From Blastobasis lacticolella (Eukaryota; Arthropoda; Insecta; Lepidoptera; Blastobasidae): 64,000 nt of DNA. The notes beneath the pieces were generated by a model. That model was not told the origin of the DNA and searched no databases. It saw only the letters and a program-made list of their open reading frames with translations. Shown here in pieces: positions 21,431 to 32,669 of the stretch. Positions within the stretch are counted from its first letter, which is position 1; every line of letters begins with the position of its first letter. The stretch covers positions 3,484,501-3,548,500 of the forward strand of contig LR990053.1 in NCBI GenBank assembly GCA_905147135.1. The letters are read 5' to 3'. The translations under genes were made by a program, and so were the position numbers.

Positions 21431-21689
21431 AACAATTGAACATGCCAGACAGTCATAAATCTTATTTAGAAAACCTTTTTGTTTTTTATGAATTTATTGG
21501 TACAGCCCGCCGGTTAATCTTTGTACTTCTCCCATGCATTCAAGATCCAGAGCTCCAGTCACCTATAAGCCATACCATAAGTAGGTTACAAACGGGTAAA
21601 TATTTTAGCAACGGAAGTAAAAGCTCACTCACCTACTAAAATACGCGTCTTAAGACTTAAAACAGGCTATTTATTTATTATTCATACTT

Positions 21690-21960
21690 CACACAATGAA
21701 TGGGTAACACCTGCCGCAAGCAGATGCGGTGAAAAGCCGAATAAATCATTCTCTTATCTCGACAGTAAGTAGTATACTCGCGAAGGATCTGCCGAGGGAG
21801 ATCCGACGGTTTGAGTTATTGACTAGTTTTAAGTCAAAACTCCGTAAATACCTTTTAACGAAAGATTCGTAAACATTATTTTTGTATACCTACATAAGTA
21901 CGATTATGCCACTTTCCATCAGGTGGCCTGTTTGACTACCGTATAACATATAAAAAAGTT
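21690..21960 (+). mobile_element. LINE C-terminal fragment followed by a second LINE tail
   Basis: 21785-21870 reads DLPREIRRFELLTSFKSKLR in one frame and ends at a stop, as the C-terminus of a LINE ORF would. 21905-21955 is a separate tail, CCACTTTCCATCAGGTGGCC with ACCGTATAACAT and A residues. Confidence 0.65.
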
Positions 21961-22059
21961 TCTGGCTGTTTGTTGGCGTTTAGATAAATGCACAACGCAT
22001 TCTCTTGTATCCTGTGGCTCGACACTACCTGCTGTAAAACTGCTGTTTAAATTGTTGTA

Positions 22060-22300
22060 AATGTTGCCTGGAAGAGATCGGTTATAGTGATAAGGCCGTC
22101 TTTGCTCATATGTGTACCTTGCTAATAGTAGACAACTAATAAACTACTTATATATTTATGTGTAGCTCATAGCGCTGATCCATTTTAACCAAATGCAGAA
22201 GCGCAGGTGCGTTGTCACTGTGACGACTAAAATGAAGTGCCTCATGCCTGTAATTGGGCTGACTACCTTACTCTTCTGACCAGAACACAATAATGCCAGA
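22060..22300 (+). repeat. LINE 3'-UTR fragment and repeat fragment
   Basis: 22062-22120 has GCCTGGAAGAGATCGGTTAT and GATAAGGCCGTCTTTGC. 22190-22295 has GTTGTCACTGTGACGACTAA and AATGAAGTGCCTCATGCCTG. Confidence 0.6.
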
Positions 22301-22454
22301 ATTGTTAGAATAGAAGAAGAAAATAAGGATAAGCAAGAAAGAAAAAATATATAAGGCGATTAGATATTCCACACGTGTTGAGCTAGATCCTTTACTGATC
22401 CATTTCGACGTACTTAGGGGACAAATTCATATGTAAAAATTACATTTATTAACG

Positions 22455-22540
22455 TTTCCATTGCCTGTGTAAGTTTATCAATAATAACTCCATAGAAGTA
22501 ACTTAACCACTTGAAAAGGCAGCATCTGTAACATTATCTC
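22455..22540 (+). repeat. Left copy of an ~85-bp direct repeat flanking a SINE-B fragment
   Basis: CATTGCCTGTGTAAGTTTAT, ACTCCATAGAAGTAACTTAA and AAAGGCAGCATCTGTAAC. The right copy is at 22751-22838. Confidence 0.8.
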
Positions 22541-22560
22541 AATACATTCTTCATACTGAC

Positions 22561-22738
22561 CTGCACTGAATGTGTAACCATGATCCTGGTCCGGCTTCCC
22601 TGGTAGCAGGGTCATGAAGGTCAAAAGGCAGTCGCTCCACTATAATTACCTGATCTGCCGAATTCTGGATCATGTTCGAGGCGGACCCCAGGCCCTCGTG
22701 CGTGAGAGCACAACCGGGACATTAAAGCCAAAATGATG
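22561..22738 (+). mobile_element. SINE-B, 5'-truncated sense copy
   Basis: Runs from CTGAATGTGTAACCATGATC through GGTAGCAGGGTCATGAAGG to GAGCACAACCGGGACATTAA and AATGATGG. The tRNA head is missing. Confidence 0.8.
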
Positions 22739-22750
22739 GATGGAACCTTT

Positions 22751-22838
22751 CCATTGCCCTCAGTAAACCAATCAACAATAAGTCCATAGAAGTAATTCAT
22801 CCACACATGACAAGGCAGCATCTATATTACAAGTTATG
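22751..22838 (+). repeat. Right copy of the ~85-bp direct repeat
   Basis: CATTGCCCTCAGTAAACCAA, GTCCATAGAAGTAATTCATC and CAAGGCAGCATCTATATTAC, aligned with 22455-22540. Confidence 0.8.
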
Positions 22839-23269
22839 GCATATGCTTAACTTATGCAGTCAAGGCAGAAACGCGAAGGAGCGTAGGAGTACCTGTTTAC
22901 ATATACGCGTGCTCAAGACATACATACCTACAGGGGGCATACATAATAAATAAATAAGCTCTCCGTAATTTCGTGACGTAGCCCACGCGGGGAACACAAA
23001 AGCTCGCTTACAAAAGCTACGAGTGAAGTTTACTTTGCTGAATTCCTTTCACATGCACGCGTATAGGTGGGGATACACGGACGCGAATTTTAGGCGGCGG
23101 CAAAAATTGCGGTTGATTTCACAGCGTGAAATCTTGCCGGCAATTGCATTGAAATAAATTTAAAAATATTGAAAACTACTCTATCCCTCAATGTATCTTT
23201 AAGAACTGCTTATAACATATTAACGCTGTACATTTGGGATGAGGCCATTGTCGAAGGAAAATATCCTAG
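22839..23269. other. Intron sequence, nothing recognised
   Basis: A GC-richer patch near 22970-23120; unassigned. Confidence 0.4.
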
Positions 23270-23531
23270 AGCTCGTCTAAGCTGAAATGACGCGTCCCAT
23301 TATCGCATTAACGCACACAAGCAAATTTAAAATATGGACGCAATATATATACAAATGCCGTTGTAATTGGGCATTTAGTTGCCGGTGAGACTCAACGTAA
23401 GAGCACGCGTCGTTCGATTGGAGCAGTCGACGCTCCCACACAGATGAAGTGTCGTTATTAATATTTGCACTCACGCATCGACATCAACTAATTAAGTAGT
23501 GGGGCGCGTCATTTCAGCTTAGACAAGCTCT
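23270..23531. mobile_element. MITE family D, copy 3
   Basis: Left end GAGCTCGTCTAAGCTGAAAT preceded by TA; right end ATTTCAGCTTAGACAAGCTC followed by TT. The interior matches copy 1 over its whole length. Confidence 0.85.
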
Positions 23532-24744
23532 TTTTCAAAAAGCTTTTAGTCGAACGTTTTACCCTGATATCATTAGACTGGAATCCCCGTTCGCTGGCTC
23601 TACCTTACATACCACTTTGAATTTTCTCACTGATTGACTTCTCAAAACCTCTAAGCCAATTTTCGTAATACTTGGAAGCTAAAATTAGGTATGCAGGCTA
23701 CAATTTTCTCGGATAAAAATACAAGAAAATGAGTGAAATTCTTGCTCCAATCACCTATCAGATAACCAAGCGATGTGACCAACGACGTTAGAAAGTTAAG
23801 ATGAGTGAGGACATTACCCATTATTATCGCGGTAGTCATCGCATTTGTTGACAGTTTTGAACAATCGGCTGCGCCGTAGTCACCGCAGTCATTGCACGCA
23901 AACAGTCATAGGTGCTCGACTGACAGGCAGCGTTGACGCTGTCAAACGTAGCTCTATCAATGAAGATGATTAACTACAGTCTACCAACTACGTCATGCAA
24001 ACATTTTCTTTGTTGTAGCTTGACCGTAGGACCATACTATCGTTCTACGAAACGGCTTTGTAGTTGTTGATGTTAGAGGCTGTTCTTTCATGAGATTTGA
24101 TAACTTTTTAACGGTTACAAAGTTATGAGTTTGTAGGATTCGATAGTACCAATAGACAAAAAATATTTTTCAAGCAATTCGACTGGGTGCCATAGAACCC
24201 GCCGCCCAAGCATGGAGTTTATGGCATAGTCCCCACGTACGTGGAGGAGGCTCAAGTCCAGTATTATACTGATATAGGCTGTAGATGATGAAGACTATGC
24301 TTATCGCATAGTGTTCACAGCCGCATCGACGTTCCGAATTCGCTCCCGTGTATTCCACTCCGAAGGCACGTATGGCGTGCCTCACGCAAATTCTTAGGTC
24401 TATTGAAGTGGCATAATACGAGTAGGTACCGTACTTGGATCGTTGCCGGTAACAGATGTACCTATGTTAACATGTTAACTTCGAGACGCCAAGTACGGCT
24501 AAGTTCAAAAGTTAGGTGAAAATTAATTGGAGGCCGAACTAAAGACCTGAGGAGATTATTTAACTTAAGAACTTTTCGTAATTGTAATATTTTCCTGTCA
24601 TTGCGCTTTCGTTTTAATTTGACAGCGATTATTCAGCGATATTTTATCGTTTAATCTTTAATTTACATATTCAGAATTACCAAAACTGTCCTGGGTGTAC
24701 TACCTAATGTCATAGGACACCGTTGATCTCGATATTACATACAA
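23532..24744. other. Intron sequence, weakly structured
   Basis: 23540-23650 resembles one arm of the fold-back at 46332-46593 only weakly. 24170-24400 is GC-richer, with a 71-residue minus frame that has no recognisable domain. Otherwise nothing was seen. Confidence 0.4.
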
Positions 24745-24810
24745 AATTTGGCAGATCAGGTAATTATAGTGGAGCGATTGCCATCTGACCTCCGTGACCC
24801 AGTTAACTGG
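24745..24810 (-). mobile_element. SINE-B fragment
   Basis: AAATTTGGCAGATCAGGTAA and GCCATCTGACCTCCGTGACC. Confidence 0.7.
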
Positions 24811-25029
24811 GGCGATTATTTAGCGAACGTAGCGAGTTCGAAATTGTTGGCATTTTGGCTATCTATACTTGCCCGATTGTAATGAAAGTAACTTAAACAT
24901 GAGCGAGCACAGCTATCCCGTAATTATTGTAATTTTAACTATAAAAAAATGTAAAATAATATAAGTTAAGCAGTGGTAAGAACGGAACAAGCATTCGGTA
25001 TACCGTGGGGATCATAACCTCTTATAACT

Positions 25030-25115
25030 ATAAAGTCATCATCATATCAGCCCATAGTCTGTCCGTCTTCGATCGTAGGTCTCCTCTCCCAGCTTCCGCG
25101 CCTGGCTGTTGCCGG
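25030..25115. repeat. Retroelement tail fragment
   Basis: CATCATCATATCAGCCCATA followed by CTCCCAGCTTCCGCGCC, resembling the reverse of the ATGATGATG tails of RTE-like and family C elements. Confidence 0.45.
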
Positions 25116-25394
25116 CCTTTTTACTATAAAGTACTTATTACAAAAAGCCTATACGCGACAGAACTCGAGAAAAGTTGAAAAACATCTGACCACTAACCTA
25201 GGTATACCCAGTGGACCGTTATGGGTTGTATTGTAAGTCGAAGTGAACTGAATTATTAACGAAAATATGAACCTATTCATTAGCGAGAGTAACAAGCTCA
25301 AAGTTTTTTGCATATGGAAAAGTTTTTGTCGGATGAGACCAGATGATTTTGGGGAGGGGGGGACTCAAGCTGGATCCGCTGGTGTTGGCGCTAT

Positions 25395-25600
25395 ATCCCC
25401 GTCGTGCTGTCGCGCGCGAGGGCCCGGGGTCCGCCTCAACCATGATCCAGATTTTGGTAGATCATATAATTACAGTGGAGTGACTGCCATCTAACCTCCG
25501 TGACACTGCTAACAGGATAATCTGACCAGATTCATGGTTACACATTCCGTCGCCTGAATGTCCAGGTTTCATCACGATGTTTTCTCTCACCGTAAGATGC
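25395..25600 (-). mobile_element. SINE-B, reverse copy lacking the tRNA head
   Basis: GGGCCCGGGGTCCGCCTCAA, CATGATCCAGATTTTGGTAG, TGGTTACACATTCCGTCGCC and CATCACGATGTTTTCTCTCA in order. Confidence 0.8.
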
Positions 25601-25974
25601 ATAGTATTAGGTATTGCAAGGAAAACGAGCGGAAAAATACCAACATTACTTTTTACACCTTATCAGAACCTAAATCTCAATATATAATTTCTGTTATTCT
25701 TTCGAAACTGAGGATAATTTCATTTCGTATCCATCAAAATCAAATACACAAAAACCGAAATCCGAATTATACGAGTATATGAACACTTCGCACGAGTTTT
25801 TCTCGTCGACGAAGCGGAAAATGAAAAGCAAATTGCAATATAATGGGTGTTAAATGCGTGTAAAGTCTGTCTGAAACCAATTTTTCATCGACTTAAACAA
25901 ATGTAAAAAATATTTATTGATATGTTACATTAATATTTGTTATGAATTAATTGATTAGGATAATACATTGATAT
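25601..25974. other. AT-rich intron, nothing recognised
   Basis: Unassigned. Confidence 0.5.
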
Positions 25975-26940
25975 ATTCAGAACATGGACTTACTACCCAA
26001 AGGGACTGCGCACTGCTTTGACTAAAAACCGGGCAGAGCGAGAGTCACCATCGATAGTCCTGTGTCCCTTTCCAGTGTTGCCACCATTGTTGATGCAAAT
26101 TCCGAATTACTTTTATTACTTAGCGCGGACATCTACCTACCTATCAGGGCCAGGCAGAGTCGGACCGGGTGCAATCTGAAGGTCATATTTTCACCAGGGT
26201 CCAGCCCAAGGTTTCCCTGCTACTCGGAACCCATTGGTCCTAAAATACTAGTTCCTAGAGAGAAATTATAGTACTTGTTGATCTAAATTTCGAATGACAG
26301 CTGCCAAACTTAAAACTGCAATAACTCCTAAACTATTGGTGCTAGAACACTAGTTCCTAAAGAAAAATGATAGTGCTCGTCGAGATCTACATTTAAGATG
26401 ACAGCTGTCAAACTTAAAACTATAATAACTCGGAAACAATTGGTCCTAGAACACTAGTTCCTAAAAAGAAATGATAGTGCTCGTCGAGATCTACATTTAG
26501 GATGGCAGTTTTAAGTTTGACAGCTGTCACCCGAAATGTAGATATCGATGAGTACTATCACTTCTCTTTAGGAACTAGTGTTGTAGGATAAATCGTTACC
26601 GAACTCTTTTACCTGTTTTGTGTAACAAAAAGTCGTAGGTTGATAATAATGACGACGTTTGTCGGAGAAACGTTCAGTAGATCAAAAGGTATTTTGACAA
26701 CTACTTTTCGGATTATACGGATTACCCCATAATAATACAAAATTCACGGTAAATATATTTCTCCAATAATGGCAACACCAAACATGACACTTGTCAATTT
26801 AGAATGACGGTGATTATGTCAATAACATTGTGTTTACACTGTTAGAAAGGGACAAAGGACTATCGATGGTGACTCTCGCTCTGCCCGGTTTAGTCAAAGC
26901 AGTGCGCAGTCCCTTAGGGTAGTAAGTCCATGATTCAGAA
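25975..26940. mobile_element. Fold-back DNA transposon relic with perfect 8-bp target duplication
   Basis: The element is 25983-26932, flanked by ATTCAGAA on both sides (25975-25982 and 26933-26940). Its ends CATGGACTTACTACCC and GGGTAGTAAGTCCATG start ~100-bp TIRs that include GACTGCGCACTGCTTTGACT and AGCGAGAGTCACCATCGATA. The interior has ~103-bp direct repeats (26234, 26336 and a partial at 26440) and an inverted partial copy at 26506-26590. An 8-bp duplication fits the hAT or P superfamilies. No transposase frame remains. Confidence 0.9.
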
Positions 26941-27404
26941 TATACAAAGTTAAAGCTTTAATATAATAGGTCAAAAATTTTTTTTGGTTACGTATTTGCT
27001 CACAAAACTGAAGCAAAATTAGTGACACATGGTATAACACATCTGATTGACGAGTATATTCTAGTTTGTTAAAATCGATAAAGAATTCTGAATTGGCGCC
27101 TAATTAATGTCGAGTTAAGTAAATTAAGTTACGACTCCTGTAGGGGGGATTTATCAATTCTGAATGCACAAATGTTTATATTTCCAATAAGTGAATGCAA
27201 AAAGGCATTCAAATAAAAGAAAACAATTGTCACGGAAGACCGTAGGGAGATAGTCCATCAGAAAGTGGTTACCTTCATTAACTTTAACCAAAAAGGTTGG
27301 AAATTTAGCTACCTTCATGGCTAGATTTTGTTTCCTGCTCTGCGCCTGTAGATACTTAACCTAAAATGTAATCACAACTCCCAATTTGGTAAAAAAAACT
27401 TAAG
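26941..27404. other. AT-rich intron, nothing recognised
   Basis: AT-rich. A faint LINE-tail-like phrase, CCATCAGAAAGTGGTTACC, lies near 27257. Confidence 0.4.
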
Positions 27405-27560
27405 CAAAGAAGCAGTGTCAACATGCCTCTTTAAACAATCAATTACTCTTTATTGCTTTTGAAATTTTACGACGAAATTAATTTAAACTCCGAGAATAAT
27501 TTGTAAGCTTACAAAGAGTATTTTGTTATCGAGAAAGTTACTAACACTGCTTCTTTGTTC
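27405..27560. mobile_element. Small MITE-like element, 14-bp TIRs
   Basis: CAAAGAAGCAGTGT on the left and ACACTGCTTCTTTG on the right bound about 155 bp of AT-rich sequence. It is a single copy here. Confidence 0.65.
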
Positions 27561-28289
27561 ACATTAATTTCTTTCCTTAAAAATTAAAAGTACCAATATT
27601 ATATTATGTATAGGTACCAACAAAATCATAGACCCTTAAGAAAGTATACTTTCGAAAAACTGCGCACAGAATTCACTATATTTCCGAGGTGTTAACGCCA
27701 TGATACATGAGCCGCGAATCTGGCACCTGCTCGCGAACAACTCATATGAAAACATCGCGCCACCTCAAATGCTAGTTCCGGCGATGATATATCACGACTT
27801 TATCTCGTTCCGCCTCCAAGGTATCAGTCGCTATGATTGATGGTAGTGAATGAAATAGTTTTTGAGACTTTTGTTTATTACGGAGCGTTGATCTCGCGCG
27901 CGACGCGAATGCGCAGATGTAGCAACGGTTCGCGTGTTCTTCTTCAATAAGCAGTTTTCCATAAGGTATTTATAGCGTTTGTCTTTTTGATAATAATTGT
28001 ACGCAAAAAACATGATTTTATATATCAAGTTTAAGGCCAGGTTATATATTTGTTGTGTATACACAACAGAAGATGTTTGTATCAAAAAATAAAGACAGAT
28101 GAGAAATTCAAAGCTAATAGGTCAATTAAATAAATTAAATATACCTTACGCTGTTTATTTTAAAGACGTTTCACTAAATAGGTTAAACTCATTTAAAAAT
28201 GAAATATGGTTTTTTATAATTTTTAGTCTTTCGAAGTTACTGAGAGCGCCATCTCTTGATCATTGTTGATATCATCTGATAGTACCTAC
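27561..28289. other. Intron sequence, nothing recognised
   Basis: 27660-27830 and 27890-27930 are GC-richer (GATCTCGCGCGCGACGCGAA) but have no coding or repeat identity that I can name. Confidence 0.4.
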
Positions 28290-28304
28290 CGGAAACTGCT
28301 CATT

Positions 28305-28450
28305 GTTTCGTACGATGAAACGCAACGCGCCGCTTGCGCGCTGTTGCAGCCACTGCACCCAAGCCGCACGCGAGCCGCTCGAATTTATTGCAACAGCAAA
28401 TCTAGCTAACGCTAACGAGGCAAATCTGCGAACTTCACGCGAAAGTTGTT
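28305..28450. other. CpG-dense unassigned block
   Basis: Includes AACGCAACGCGCCGCTTGCG and AGCCGCACGCGAGCCGCTCG, unusual against the AT-rich intron. A 104-residue minus frame crosses it, but its N-terminal part is antisense to the LINE fragment at 28475, so it is probably not a gene. It could be part of that element or an unrelated GC-rich sequence. Confidence 0.4.
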
Positions 28451-28474
28451 CACGCTCTGTATCCGTGTTAGACT

Positions 28475-28725
28475 TGGCGTGAGGGCTATCACAAATAAGA
28501 TTGAAGAGGCTCGCTAGCGTTGGTTTGGGCGCGTGGTGTGTAAGCCTTAGGTATACGTGGAAAATAGGTGTGTAAATCTGCCTCATGAAGGCCTCAGAAA
28601 CGATTGATTGACATCGCCAAATCGGTTGCGAGAAACAGTGGCATACAATGCGAAGATGCCAAGACCGGGCGAAGTGGAGACGAAAGAGTCACTTCGGAAA
28701 GCGGACCCCGGCAGAAGCCTAGACT
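28475..28725 (+). mobile_element. RTE-like LINE 3' remnant
   Basis: GAAGAGGCTCGCTAGCG (EEARxR), then SASWRPQKRLIDIAKSVARN, then AKTGRSGDERVTSESGPRQK correspond to the last part of RTE-like ORFs (RPKKRW, ARDRxRWR). The same module is at 43800-44075 and, in reverse, at 37158-37320. Confidence 0.7.
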
Positions 28726-29349
28726 AACTACTCGAAATAATCCGTATTTTTATTTTTTTCCGGACTCGTCTCTTTGACTGTACATACGCCTTACCTAATC
28801 AGGTTCTGACGCAATCCAAATCTGGCTAAATAAGAAACTACTGACGGCCTGAGATCTGTCGTCCTACGAATCTGTCCTGCATCGCCGAATGCACTGACTG
28901 GTAAACAATTCATTTCTGCGTCTCGTAATAGGAGATTTGTCCTCAGTAGTTAGAGAGCAAAATGAATATTTAGCTTCCACTTTTAAAGAAAAATGTTGAT
29001 TTTTTTTCCGTTGGGTACAATTAAAATACACTCAATGGGCGTCTTGACTTAATCAAGGAGGGGAGAGTTTGTTTTCGTTAAAAAGCAATTTGAAAGAGTT
29101 AACACTTTATTTTTTTATGTCCCAATAACGATTTTTGTTGTACAACAGGGAACGAGGGAGTAGTCAATCTCCCAAGAAAACTTAAGTACTACGTATAAGG
29201 TAAGTAAGTACCTGGCTGTTGAAATTAGTACCTGAATAAAAGAAACTTATGTTTATTATCTGAAATGGAAATTTCACTGCATGCGGTACTCTTGTAAGTT
29301 TACTTTGTCTGTAAAGGAAGTATGATACCTACTTTGTTGTAAGGGTTAA
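28726..29349. other. AT-rich intron, nothing recognised
   Basis: Unassigned. Confidence 0.5.
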
Positions 29350-30126
29350 TTATCACCGGCACACAAAAAAAAAAAAAATGTCTGTACACCGGGCGCCACC
29401 TATCTACGGGCATGTTTTTCGACCCGCTGAATACGAATTTGAAGTCAGTTTAGGCCGTCCAGCCTTCAATTTTGAGTAAATTGCAAAAAACCACAAAAAA
29501 TTGCGAAAATACGATGTTTTGGCAAGAAAAAAAATTTGGACATCTAAGGCAAGCATAATTTTTATGTATTTTGATCTGTTAAATACTAATTTCGATCGTA
29601 CTTTAATCATAAACTTATTTAATTCGAAAAAAATTATAAAATATCCTTAAAAATTGCAAAAATCGTAAAAAATTAGGATTATCTTGGTACAAAAAATTTT
29701 GTGAACCCGGATTAACAAAGATTTTCATGTAATTTAATCTGCTTGATCTGATTCTGCAATAAATTTGGCCCATAGCATAACATTCATAAAATTGCAAAAA
29801 ATCCATAAAATAGCAGAAAATTGCTGCTGAAAAAATTGAAAAAAATCTTTTAATCACAATTAAACAAATTTTTTGTATTTTTTATTTACAAGATACAAGT
29901 AATTAACATCCAAGAATGTACACAAATTGGATTTTCAACTGTTTTTCGAGGATCATCGAACATCAAATTTTCGCTATTTTTTGTGGTTTTTTGCAATTTA
30001 CTCAAAATTGAAGGCTGGACGGCCTAAACTGACTTCAAATTCGTATTCAGCGGGTCGAAAAACATGCCCGTAGATAGGTGGCGCCCGGTGTACAGACAAT
30101 TTTTTTTTTTTGTGTGCCGGTGTTAT
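29350..30126. mobile_element. Fold-back element with ~165-bp near-identical TIRs
   Basis: The element is 29354-30122. The left arm (29354-29518) and right arm (29958-30122) are reverse complements with very few differences, starting CACCGGCACACAAAA and including GTACACCGGGCGCCACCTAT and CAGTTTAGGCCGTCCAGCCT. TTAT lies directly on both sides (29350-29353 and 30123-30126); TTATCA with a 2-nt offset is another reading. The centre is AT-rich, with repeated TTGCAAAAA-type phrases and no long frame. Confidence 0.9.
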
Positions 30127-30229
30127 CATTAATACCTCGACTCGAAATCATACTATAATATGATATAATATATATAGTATAATATGAGTCAGTAAAATGC
30201 ATTGGTACCTACATTAAAACGTTCCCCAT

Positions 30230-30690
30230 CTCAATGAGTATCGGATCCTTGGCGTCGACATATCGAAATAAGCCCAATTTAGGAATCACTTGAAAGGTAA
30301 ATCCAAACTGGCTTCAAAAACACTTGGGGTGATTCACACCGGGCATCGACTTTTGCTCTACGAAACATAGGTACGTCTCCATATGAAGTACAGCTTTACT
30401 TCACCTGGGCATCATATGGGCTGGTGCACCCCAAAAGCAAATCCTTCGACAAGTGGAACCAAGATTCCATCCAATGCTGGCCTAGTCGTATCGTCGTTCG
30501 TATTATCCCCTTTTCGGAGGCCTTTGGATAAGCTCCCCCCGAAGTCTTTACTTTGCACTATAACATGGGTTCTTCAAAAGGCATGTGTACAGTCTACAGG
30601 CACCTCAAAGGCCGGCACCGCATCCGTTCCCATTAGGTTGCAGATGCCCTAGACGGCTACTTTCTATCAGATGAACCGTCTTACCGTATG
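30230..30690 (+). mobile_element. Jockey-like LINE remnant, heavily decayed
   Basis: Phrases in shifting frames follow the end of Jockey-like ORF2: KLASKTLGVI-like near 30305, a QLYFTWASYG piece near 30386, then GSSKGMCTVYRHLKGRHRI near 30570-30620. No frame is intact. Confidence 0.6.
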
Positions 30691-30711
30691 CCTCCCTAGG
30701 CAATAATAACC

Positions 30712-30850
30712 TAACCAACAGAAAAAGTCGGATAACTTTTACTTGAACTCAAATATTTTATAAACTACAGAACCGATATTAATGAAACAAAGCCAAGAAC
30801 CATTTTGATTAAACTAGCTTTCAAATAGAGAAAACCGCTAGTATGCTGGT
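30712..30850 (+). repeat. Family G repeat copy
   Basis: CCAACAGAAAAAGTCGGATA, then ACCGATATTAATGAAACAAA and CTAGCTTTCAAATAGAGAAA. Confidence 0.65.
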
Positions 30851-31127
30851 ATTTTACTTTGTTTTAGATACTTGACTTTATACCTCGGGGGATGTAAAAT
30901 GTTAGCGAAGTTTTAAGAGTATAAAAGTACGCACGGTAATTTTATTCCTTTTGAAACTTAACATTAATTTTCTTCACAACTGTTGAAACAGCTACAACTA
31001 GATGTCTATCTACGTAATCCATATATATTCGTGCGAAAGGCATGATACGTAGGATACTTGCGAAACACATCCAAAGTACGACCGCCAGTACGTAATTTGA
31101 AAGCATATGCCTTTTCAGTCTACGATA

Positions 31128-31192
31128 TATTTCAGTATTTTGATTTATGGTTAGGAGGCACATTTCTAACCATAAATCAAAATACTGAAATA
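31128..31192. repeat. Perfect 27-bp inverted repeat, 11-nt loop
   Basis: The left arm 31128-31154 is the exact reverse complement of 31166-31192; loop 31155-31165. The arm begins TATTTCAGTATTTTGATT. Confidence 0.97.
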
Positions 31193-32669
31193 CGAATATA
31201 TCCGTTGGCGTCTCAAATAACCAGTTCCCCAATAAAACCGAAATGGGTTTCTTAATCAAGGAACACATTTATTTCCCGGAAAAAATTATACCGGGGACAG
31301 ATCTAAGATGAGGTTTTAATTTCCCTCGTAAAAAATTATCTGGTTTAAAATGGAAACGGAATGAAGAGAAGTCCGATCCGCCGGAATTCTTTGTAAAGGC
31401 CCAATAAGATTTTATAGGAGTAATCCTGAGTAATTTAGTAACCGTTAAATATTCTTTGTCATCTCTTGAGAGTTCCTTGCAGAAATGAATGGAATGAAGA
31501 CTAATGGAAAGTTATAAATAGATGTGTCTTTGTATAATGTGAAAAATATTCCTTGTTTTGGGAGATATGGGGAGACGAACAACGTAAAATAAAAATCTAG
31601 ATTATGAAAGTAATATATTAAACAATTAAGTGCTTCTTCGGAAAGCCGACTAAGTATTCACTGTAGTAGGCATCACACTGATTGCATTAAACTGTGTAGC
31701 TTTGAAAAATAAAACACACAACATAAACAAAAACAATAACAACATAATCTATAATAAAAAAAAACTTTATATTTTGCTTGATTATGCTAGATAAAAAGTG
31801 ACACAGCTGTCTGTAGTAAAAACTTTACTAAGTTCTCAAATGAATAAAAAAATTCATAAGAAGCTTTTACTGCGCGATATAATACTCACTCATCAAGACC
31901 ATTTCAAAGAACCTAAAGACGATGGGGTTATCTTATTGCGTTTATTAGTTCCTATGGCCACCTTCTGACTCCATCATCAGACCAGCTCTATGGTACCATA
32001 TTAATCCAAGTATACCAAATATATACCAAATTTCAGCTCAATTGGATACCAACAAATGGTCGAAAAATTTACATAGCTTGTAAAAGCTTGTAACAACAAC
32101 ATTTCTTTCATTTTCATAAACTTACTACTTGCAAGAATTGAACAGTCCATCAATCTACTGCTGGATTCGAACCTTCTCCATATCAGTGGAGGGCATTGCC
32201 ATAACCTCCATGCTTAGAATGCGGGATCAGATTCCAGTTTTGATAAATAACCGCTGCACAAGACTCGAATTTACCTAGCTAAATTGAAAGCGCTAAGTTA
32301 ATAGAAGAATTATATTAATACAATAAACAAACGATGAAAGTTAACAAGCGTGAAGGGCTTTATAAACCAAACATTTCATTTATTTCCATCAATTTCCAAC
32401 ATGGGCATCATCTCAAATAATAATAAAAATGGATAACTACGGACACGTTCAATCCATTCCCATTATGCCTTTGTTTTTCCAATCAAACTCCCATTTCATT
32501 TGATGAAAAAAATACGAAATGTGTCACTCTGTGTTTTGTGAAATGAAAACAATATTTATATCGTAGGTATTTGTCTTTTTTCAAGATATCTTGTAAATGA
32601 CAGATGTTAGTGGTAAATTATGCAAATCAGCTAGTGCGGATTTGGAGAGTATCATGTCATGCATGTAAA
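31193..32669. other. AT-rich intron with faint repeat traces
   Basis: 32015-32060 and 32150-32230 have short matches to families G and C (TGGAGGGCATTGCCATAACC). Nothing else was recognised. Confidence 0.4.

Noticed and set aside
25983..26932. LTR retrotransposon
   Set aside because: The terminal repeats are inverted, not direct, and the duplication is 8 bp; no gag or pol is seen.
28272..28586. A 104-residue minus-strand protein
   Set aside because: About a third is antisense to an RTE-like fragment; the rest is CpG-dense sequence without a domain.
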